Shown: in pieces, positions 6,479 through 10,429 of the stretch | Layout: the number at the start of each line of letters is the position of its first letter | How positions within the stretch are numbered: the first letter of the stretch is position 1 | NCBI GenBank assembly: GCA_946633275.1 | Contig: CAMPAT010000009.1 | Location: forward strand, 1-10,429 | Direction of reading: 5' to 3' | Length of the DNA stretch: 10,429 nucleotides | Origin: an uncultured Clostridia bacterium | Lineage (GTDB): Bacteria > Bacillota > Clostridia > Oscillospirales > Acutalibacteraceae | The notes under the pieces: generated by a model | Told to the model about the DNA's origin: nothing | Databases searched by the model: none | Seen by the model: only the letters and a program-made list of their open reading frames with translations | Position numbers and translations under genes: made by a program

Positions 6479-6981
6479 TGAACAAGACAGAGATTATTAC
6501 TTTCGACACCCTGCCGAAAAATATTGACGAGCTTAAGTCAATCGCGGCAGACTGCTTTAAGTCGCCGTTCAAGATGGCGGCGCTCTCGGTTGCAGTACTT
6601 ATGAATTACGAAAACGACCGCGACGCGACAATGGAAATGATGAATTATATCAAAGGTCCGCGTCCGCTGACGCCGTTTGAAATTCAGTTTATACGCGACA
6701 GACTCGGCGGAAAAATGTACGTTGTGCGTTCATTCTTTGAGGGTACGAGCGTGGAGAACGATTATACCGTGCCTCCCGCACCGTACAAAATTGAGGTCAG
6801 CGACAATCCGTATTCGTACCAGAACGACGATTACGCGACGCTTTATCTCAAATCCTCCGGCGCAGATAATCCGCGCCCTGTGACGCTCCGTCACAAGCCG
6901 AGCACGGACGAATGGTTCTTGTGGGAGCACACCTTCCTTGCAGACATCCGTCAGCCTCAGTCCCAGGACCCCTGGGCATAA
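6478..6981 (+). CDS. Conserved-looking protein of unknown function (possibly DUF6935-like)
   Basis: The protein has 167 residues, with no signal peptide, membrane segment or cysteine cluster, so it is probably cytoplasmic. The N-terminal half (about 15-75) is predicted helical with NIDELKSIAADCFKSPFKMA. The C-terminal half is beta-rich with PYSYQNDDYATLYLKSSGAD (111-130), NPRPVTLRHK (131-140), WFLWEH (146-151) and a conserved-looking end QDPWA. I associate these C-terminal motifs with a Clostridia domain family annotated DUF6935, from memory and not checked. The gene overlaps the TPM gene by one base and is the last gene before a terminator, so it should be made together with the SPFH, zinc-ribbon and TPM proteins. 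No function is known to me; a cytosolic partner of that membrane system is inferred. Confidence 0.8.
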   Translation: MNKTEIITFDTLPKNIDELKSIAADCFKSPFKMAALSVAVLMNYENDRDATMEMMNYIKGPRPLTPFEIQFIRDRLGGKMYVVRSFFEGTSVENDYTVPPAPYKIEVSDNPYSYQNDDYATLYLKSSGADNPRPVTLRHKPSTDEWFLWEHTFLADIRQPQSQDPWA

Positions 6982-6990
6982 AGCGTTTTT

Positions 6991-7019
6991 GCACCGCAGA
7001 ATATTCTGCGGTGCTTTTT
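6991..7019 (+). terminator. Strong terminator closing the SPFH/zinc-ribbon/TPM operon
   Basis: A perfect 24-base palindrome, GCACCGCAGAAT / ATTCTGCGGTGC (6991-7014), is followed by TTTTT, 9 bases after the stop codon. A run of five T also precedes it, but no opposing gene needs it. Confidence 0.92.
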
Positions 7020-7024
7020 CTTCA

Positions 7025-7052
7025 ACATTTCGTGTATATTTATACGAAATGT
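7025..7052. promoter_or_regulatory. Operator-like dyad upstream of the YitT-family gene
   Basis: ACATTTCGT (7025-7033) and ACGAAATGT (7044-7052) are perfect inverted copies with a 10-base AT-rich centre containing TATA on both sides. A direct repeat GTGTATATT occurs at 7032-7040 and 7058-7066. There is no T run, so this is not a terminator. It may bind a dimeric regulator, but no regulator gene lies next to it. Confidence 0.35.
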
Positions 7053-7134
7053 GAATAGTGTATATTGAATTTATATTTTAAAGTTGTAACATACTATTGA
7101 TGGAATAATAAAATACATTGAGGCGAGGTGTGGC

Positions 7135-8025
7135 ATGAAAAAGATAAAGAAGGATCTTAAATCATATGTGATAACTGCGATATGCATATTGCTCGGCAAC
7201 GCGCTTCTCGCGTTTGACGTTGCGGCGTTTATAATTCCGCACGATATCGTTATGGGCGGAACGACGGGTATTGCAATCGTGGTTAATAAATATTTCCCGA
7301 TTGATACTGCGCTTGTTGTATTTGTGCTTAACGCGGTGCTGCTGTTCATCGGACTTATTGTAATCGGAAAGAAGCTATTTTTCACGAGTATTGCGAGCAC
7401 GTTGCTTTACCCCGCGTTCCTCGCGATAATGCAGCGCATTCCCGGGATTGATAAGTTCACGGATAACGACCTTCTCGCGTCGCTTTTTGCAGGCGTGCTT
7501 ATGGGACTTGCGCTCGGACTCGTAATGCGCGTCGGCTCGTCGACGGGCGGAATGGATATCGCAAATCTCGTTGCCGCGAAGATTACTCATAAGCCTGTTG
7601 CAATCTTCGTTTATCTCTTCGACTTTATCGTAATCGGAGCGCAGGCGGTTATTAATACTCCGGAGCAGATTATGCTCGGTGTTGTCGTAATTGTGCTTGA
7701 GAGCATAATGCTCGATAAAGCAATGCTTTACGGTCAGTCGCAGCTTCAGGTTTACGTCGTATCGAAGAAGTACGATGAAATCAGACTTAAGTTCCTAACC
7801 GAGCTTCAGGCAGGCGTTACGATGAGCTATATCCGGACGGGCGCGCTCGGCGAAAAAGAGATGGCGGTAGTATGCGTAATCCCCACGAGGAAGCTCTACG
7901 CCGCAAACGAACTCGTGCGCGAAGTTGACCCTGAGGCGTTCCTCACCATAACGAAGATTAAGGAGGTTCGCGGAAGAGGCTTCACAGAGGAGAGAAAGTT
8001 CACCGATATTAAAGAATTATCGTAA
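7135..8025 (+). CDS. YitT family membrane protein (DUF161 + DUF2179)
   Basis: The protein has 296 residues, the usual length for YitT-type proteins. Membrane segments lie at about 12-34, 57-78, 82-100, 113-131, 152-172 and 177-194. Family signatures are MGGTTGIAIV (40-49) and VGSSTGGMDIAN (133-144). The last 75 or so residues form the cytoplasmic DUF2179 domain with VTMSYIRTGALGEKEMAVVC (228-247) and DPEAFLTITKIKEVRGRGF (265-283). The transported substrate is not established for this family. The start is ATG 7135 with GAGGTG only 4 bases upstream and AGG further back, so the spacing is tight. The promoter is not clear; TTGTAA (7084-7089) with TAATAA (7106-7111) is a weak candidate. The next gene follows at 42 bases but seems to have its own promoter. 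Confidence 0.9.
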   Translation: MKKIKKDLKSYVITAICILLGNALLAFDVAAFIIPHDIVMGGTTGIAIVVNKYFPIDTALVVFVLNAVLLFIGLIVIGKKLFFTSIASTLLYPAFLAIMQRIPGIDKFTDNDLLASLFAGVLMGLALGLVMRVGSSTGGMDIANLVAAKITHKPVAIFVYLFDFIVIGAQAVINTPEQIMLGVVVIVLESIMLDKAMLYGQSQLQVYVVSKKYDEIRLKFLTELQAGVTMSYIRTGALGEKEMAVVCVIPTRKLYAANELVREVDPEAFLTITKIKEVRGRGFTEERKFTDIKELS

Positions 8026-8031
8026 TCTCCC

Positions 8032-8060
8032 TTGCCCGATACAGGCATATGTGATATACT
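8032..8060 (+). promoter_or_regulatory. Promoter of azlC placed for a nearly leaderless mRNA
   Basis: TTGCCC (8032-8037) is followed by a 17-base spacer and TATACT (8055-8060), preceded by TG in an extended -10 arrangement. Transcription would start at about 8066-8068, on or next to ATG 8068. No Shine-Dalgarno sequence precedes that ATG, which fits a leaderless message. Confidence 0.55.
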
Positions 8061-8067
8061 ACCACTT

Positions 8068-8802
8068 ATGGAAAAGCGACAAATCAGAGAAAATACATTT
8101 TTAAAAGGAATTGTTGACGGAATACCAATTTGCCTCGGCTATCTTTCGGTAGCCTTTGCATTTGGTATTTTTTCTGTGTCTAACGGGCTCACGTCGATTG
8201 AAGCGTTGTTGATTTCAATGACGAATGTTACTTCGGCAGGGCAGCTTGCCGCCGTTCCGATTATGATTTCGAGCGGAACGCTGTTTGAGCTTGCGCTGTC
8301 GCAGTTCGTAATCAATCTGCGTTATGCGCTGATGAGCGTTTCGCTGTCGCAAAGGCTCGATTCATCCGTTAATCTTGCGGACAGATTCCTGATTGCGTTC
8401 GTCAACACGGACGAGGTGTTCGCCGTCGCTTCCTCCAAGCAAGAAGTCGGAAGGTCGTATATGTTCGGCCTTATTCTGACGCCGTATCTCGGCTGGTCGC
8501 TCGGTACGATTATAGGCGCGGTTGCAGGCAGCGTGCTTCCTGCCCTCGTTATTTCCGCGCTCGGCGTTGCGATTTACGGGATGTTTATCGCTATCGTCGT
8601 TCCCGTCGCGAAGGAAGATAAAAACGTCCTGCTGTGCGTAATTATTGCAGTCGCACTAAGCTGCGCCTTCAGGTTTATTCCGCTTATGTCGAAGGTGCCG
8701 ACGGGATTTGTTATAATAATCTGTTCCGTAATTGCGAGCACGATTGCCGCGATTCTTCACCCGATTGAAAGTGATACTCAGGAGAAAGCCGATGAAATTT
8801 AA
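8068..8802 (+). CDS. azlC: AzlC family branched-chain amino acid exporter, large subunit
   Basis: The protein has 244 residues from ATG 8068, a normal AzlC length. Family motifs are GIVDGIPICLGYLSVAFAFG (14-33), MTNVTSAGQLAAV (51-63), QFVINLRYALMS (79-90) and the VNTDEVFAV region (112-120). Membrane segments continue at about 132-152, 155-178, 186-203 and 210-230. AzlC pairs with AzlD to export branched-chain amino acids such as valine, leucine or isoleucine, as shown for BrnFE and YgaZH relatives; substrate choice here is inferred. An upstream TTG at 8032 would add 12 residues, but it falls in the -35 box, has no ribosome binding site and adds non-family residues, so ATG 8068 is preferred. 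The 3' end overlaps azlD by 11 bases. Confidence 0.88.
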   Translation: MEKRQIRENTFLKGIVDGIPICLGYLSVAFAFGIFSVSNGLTSIEALLISMTNVTSAGQLAAVPIMISSGTLFELALSQFVINLRYALMSVSLSQRLDSSVNLADRFLIAFVNTDEVFAVASSKQEVGRSYMFGLILTPYLGWSLGTIIGAVAGSVLPALVISALGVAIYGMFIAIVVPVAKEDKNVLLCVIIAVALSCAFRFIPLMSKVPTGFVIIICSVIASTIAAILHPIESDTQEKADEI

Positions 8803-9112
8803 CTCCTTTTTACCGTATCTTCTGACGATGGCGGCGGTGACATATCTTGTGAGAGCCGTTCCGCTCGTCGCGATTAAAAAGAAAATTGAAAATAAATTCC
8901 TTCTCTCGTTCCTTTACTATATGCCGTATGCGGTGCTCAGCGTGATGACCGTTCCTGCCGTGTTTTTCGCGACTCAGCATATTGTTACTGCAGCGGCAGG
9001 CGTAGTGGTAGCGCTCGTTCTCGCGTATTTCAAACGCGGACTGCTTACCGTTGCAATCGGAGCCTCCGGCGCGGTGTTCCTGACGGAGCTTATCGTGGCG
9101 CGCCTCGGTTGA
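8792..9112 (+). CDS. azlD: AzlD family branched-chain amino acid exporter, small subunit
   Basis: The protein has 106 residues, typical of AzlD. It has about four membrane segments and the signatures VTYLVRAVPL (16-25) and YYMPYAVLSVMTVPAV (42-57). It is the obligate small partner of AzlC. The start is ATG 8792, supported by AGGAGA at 8780-8785 inside the end of azlC; the frame stays open upstream to 8732 but those residues are Arg-rich and unlike the family. The overlap with azlC implies translational coupling. The TGA stop at 9110-9112 lies inside the -35 box of the next promoter. Confidence 0.88.
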   Translation: MKFNSFLPYLLTMAAVTYLVRAVPLVAIKKKIENKFLLSFLYYMPYAVLSVMTVPAVFFATQHIVTAAAGVVVALVLAYFKRGLLTVAIGASGAVFLTELIVARLG

Positions 9113-9137
9113 CTTTTTACAGGCGGTATGATATATT
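9109..9137 (+). promoter_or_regulatory. Promoter of the GtrA-family gene
   Basis: TTGACT (9109-9114), a 17-base spacer and TATATT (9132-9137) with TG one base before the -10 box form a near-consensus promoter. The -35 box overlaps the azlD stop codon. Start of transcription is expected near 9144, and GGGGGA at 9151-9156 serves ATG 9164. Confidence 0.75.
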
Positions 9138-9163
9138 AATTTTGTATTTCGGGGGATTTCACT

Positions 9164-9655
9164 ATGCAGAAAATTATTAAGAATGACAAAGTAAGAGAAA
9201 TCGTAACTTATCTTATAGCAGGCGGACTCACCACCTTAATTAGCTGGGGAGCTTATCCTGTATTTAAGAACCTTATGCATTGCTCGGTGTTTATGGCGAG
9301 CCTGCTGAGCTGGATTGTGGCGTTCCTTTTTGCGTTCGTCGTAAACAAGGTTTGGGTTTTCGAGTCAAAGAGCTGGGAAAAGAAGCTGGCGTTTAAGGAG
9401 TTTGTTGCTTTCCTTTCGTCGCGTGCGTTTACGGGCGTACTTGAGGTGGTTATGGTGCCGGCGTTCGTAAAAATCGGAATTGATACCTTCTTCGTAAATA
9501 TCGTAAAGGCTATGCATATCAATATCGCCGTGCTCTTTACCGAAGGAATGTGCTCAAAAATCGCCGTGTCCGTAATCGTTGTAATCCTCAATTACGTATT
9601 TTCAAAGCTTTTTGTTTTCAAGAAGAAGACGGAAAAGGCAGATGAAACAGAATAG
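9164..9655 (+). CDS. GtrA family membrane protein
   Basis: The protein has 163 residues with four hydrophobic segments at about 13-33, 40-62, 83-105 and 121-147. GtrA hallmarks are YLIAGGLTTLISWG near the start, AFVVNKVWVFES (57-68) after the second helix and ILNYVFSKLFVFK (141-153) at the end, with a Lys-rich C-terminal tail. GtrA-like proteins are thought to flip lipid-linked sugars (undecaprenyl-phosphate sugar) or help related glycosyltransferases modify cell-wall polymers. No glycosyltransferase gene is adjacent, so the partner is unknown. It has its own promoter and may be transcribed with the phosphopantetheinyl transferase gene 45 bases downstream. Confidence 0.88.
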   Translation: MQKIIKNDKVREIVTYLIAGGLTTLISWGAYPVFKNLMHCSVFMASLLSWIVAFLFAFVVNKVWVFESKSWEKKLAFKEFVAFLSSRAFTGVLEVVMVPAFVKIGIDTFFVNIVKAMHINIAVLFTEGMCSKIAVSVIVVILNYVFSKLFVFKKKTEKADETE

Positions 9656-9663
9656 TTTTAAGA

Positions 9664-9690
9664 AAGGACTGTCTCGCTGAGGCAGTCCTT
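9664..9690 (+). other. Hairpin between the GtrA gene and the transferase gene
   Basis: AAGGACTGTCTC / GAGGCAGTCCTT forms a 12-bp stem with one G-U pair and a 3-base loop, 8 bases after the GtrA stop and 10 bases before ATG 9701. It is followed by GTGTAAAGAT and not by a T run, so it does not look like a normal intrinsic terminator on this strand. It includes an AAAGGA-like sequence at 9663-9668 that could act as a ribosome binding site only if the stem is accounted for. An mRNA processing or translation-control element is possible. Confidence 0.5.
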
Positions 9691-9700
9691 GTGTAAAGAT

Positions 9701-10354
9701 ATGGGAAAAGAAACGAAAATATTTATTTTTGACTGCGACGCGCTGAAGGACGAGGCGCTGTTTGAAAACGCGCTGTCATCAGTTCCGAAGTGGCGCAGGG
9801 AAAAGGTGAACGCCGCAAGGCAGGCAAGCGACAAGCGTCTTTCGCTCGGCGCAGGAGTTCTCATTGAGCGCGCTTTTGGCGGATACGACACCTCCGCCGT
9901 CCGTTTCGGCGAAAACGGGAAGCCGTTTTTTGAGCATTGTACGCAGAATTTCAGCATTTCGCATTCGGGCAGTATTGCCGTGCTTGCAAGAACGGAGCTC
10001 GAAGTCGGCGTTGACGTTGAAAAAATAACGCCATATAACGCTAAAATCGCCGCGAGATTTTTCACCCCCGAAGAAAACAGACTTATTGACGAGTGGAAAA
10101 CCGACGAGGAAAAAGCGGAGATGTTTTTCCGCCTCTGGACGCTTAAGGAGAGTTTTATTAAGCTGACGGGCAGAGGGCTCAGCCTGCCGCTTAAGGATTT
10201 TAATATCAGCTTCGACGGCGACGTGCCGAAAATAGCGCAGAGCTTCAGTAAAAAAGAATATTTCCTGTTTGAATCCGAGCTTTTGCAGGGGTACCGCCTC
10301 GCGCTTTGTACAGACGGAAAAACAGACGTAAAAATAAGGCAGACGACAATATAG
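9701..10354 (+). CDS. Sfp-type 4'-phosphopantetheinyl transferase
   Basis: The protein has 217 residues. It would transfer the 4'-phosphopantetheine arm of coenzyme A to a serine of carrier proteins (ACP, PCP), Mg2+-dependent. Visible motifs are GKPFF (73-77), NFSISHSG (83-90), VGVDVEKI (102-109), RFFTPEE (119-125) and WTLKESFIKLTGRGL (146-160). Likely Mg2+ ligands are D105, E107 and E150; K149 and K154 match the WxxKEAxxK motif, with Ser in place of Ala. The two-lobed Sfp length, longer than AcpS (about 120 residues), separates it from the fatty-acid synthase type. No NRPS, PKS or carrier-protein gene lies in this window. ATG 9701 is chosen; TTG 9689 is in frame but lies in the upstream hairpin. 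No clear ribosome binding site precedes 9701, so expression could be low or coupled to the GtrA gene. Confidence 0.88.
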   Translation: MGKETKIFIFDCDALKDEALFENALSSVPKWRREKVNAARQASDKRLSLGAGVLIERAFGGYDTSAVRFGENGKPFFEHCTQNFSISHSGSIAVLARTELEVGVDVEKITPYNAKIAARFFTPEENRLIDEWKTDEEKAEMFFRLWTLKESFIKLTGRGLSLPLKDFNISFDGDVPKIAQSFSKKEYFLFESELLQGYRLALCTDGKTDVKIRQTTI

Positions 10355-10372
10355 TTCGTCTGCCTTATTTTT
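10330..10372. terminator. Terminator overlapping the 3' end of the transferase gene
   Basis: AAAAATAAGGCAGACGA (10330-10346) and TCGTCTGCCTTATTTTT (10356-10372) form a perfect 17-bp stem. The loop is only 9 bases and holds the TAG stop codon (10352-10354). The left arm encodes residues near the C-terminus. The flanking A and T runs allow function in both directions. Confidence 0.85.
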
Positions 10373-10386
10373 GGTATCAACCAATA

Positions 10387-10419
10387 AAACAGGGGCGGTA
10401 TCACGCCGCCCCTGTTTTT
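10387..10419. terminator. Second, GC-rich terminator in tandem
   Basis: AAACAGGGGCGG (10387-10398) pairs perfectly with CCGCCCCTGTTT (10406-10417) around a 7-base loop and continues into TTTTT on the right and AAAA on the left. It can act on both strands and may also terminate a converging gene that enters from the right of the window. Confidence 0.9.
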
Positions 10420-10429
10420 ACCTGTTATG

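Noticed and set aside
8732..8791. Upstream start for AzlD
   Set aside because: The extra residues are Arg-rich and overlap the azlC coding end. ATG 8792 has AGGAGA at good spacing and matches the family length.
9664..9690. Intrinsic terminator of the GtrA gene
   Set aside because: The stem is good, but it is followed by GTGTAAAG and not a T run, so termination on the plus strand is doubtful. It is listed as a hairpin of unknown role instead.
9658..10404. 248-aa minus-strand reading frame opposite the phosphopantetheinyl transferase
   Set aside because: It is antisense to a gene with clear Sfp motifs, its product is Ser/Leu-rich low-information sequence, and it runs through two terminators. 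It has no family resemblance.

Overview
The window looks like chromosomal DNA from a gut-type Clostridia, most likely an Oscillospirales/Ruminococcaceae relative. This rests on protein style and gene content: a surface protein with an LRR-type end, Cys-rich repeats and an Fn3-like domain, a B. subtilis ydjGHI-like gene set, strong AGGAGG-type ribosome binding sites, and compact U-tailed terminators. No rRNA, tRNA, CRISPR array, transposase or phage gene was seen. The first two genes look more AT-rich than the rest, but I did not compute this.

Region 1 (1-1785, + strand) holds two surface or secreted proteins. The first is the 3' end of a protein running in from outside the window: an LRR-type cap, three Cys-rich repeats and a C-terminal Fn3-like domain. 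The second is complete: signal peptide, a PPC-like beta domain and two Fn3 domains. Both end in the same type of Lys/Tyr-rich Fn3 module. A terminator, an 88-bp palindromic element and a second, bidirectional terminator (1791-1921) separate them from a convergent AI-2E-family permease gene on the minus strand (1920-3074), which has its own near-consensus promoter.

Region 2 (3075-6981) is the most interesting part. After a divergent intergenic region with a perfect 14-bp dyad and a good promoter come four same-strand genes: an SPFH protein with two C-terminal zinc ribbons, a protein with two N-terminal zinc ribbons and a C-terminal membrane anchor, a secreted/membrane TPM-domain protein, and a 167-aa protein of unknown function. 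The first three match the gene content of the B. subtilis ydjG-ydjH-ydjI cluster, which is linked to PspA and envelope stress, but no pspA is present here. The fourth gene overlaps the third by one base and appears to use the third gene's poly-Gly codons as its ribosome binding site. A strong terminator closes the unit.

Region 3 (6982-9112) encodes transport-type membrane proteins: a YitT-family protein, then AzlC and AzlD, the two subunits of a branched-chain amino acid exporter. azlC seems to have its own promoter placed so that the mRNA would be nearly leaderless. azlD overlaps azlC.

Region 4 (9113-10429) has a GtrA-family membrane protein with its own promoter, then an Sfp-type phosphopantetheinyl transferase with no carrier-protein genes nearby, followed by two strong terminators in tandem. 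The first of these is built partly from the last codons of the transferase gene.
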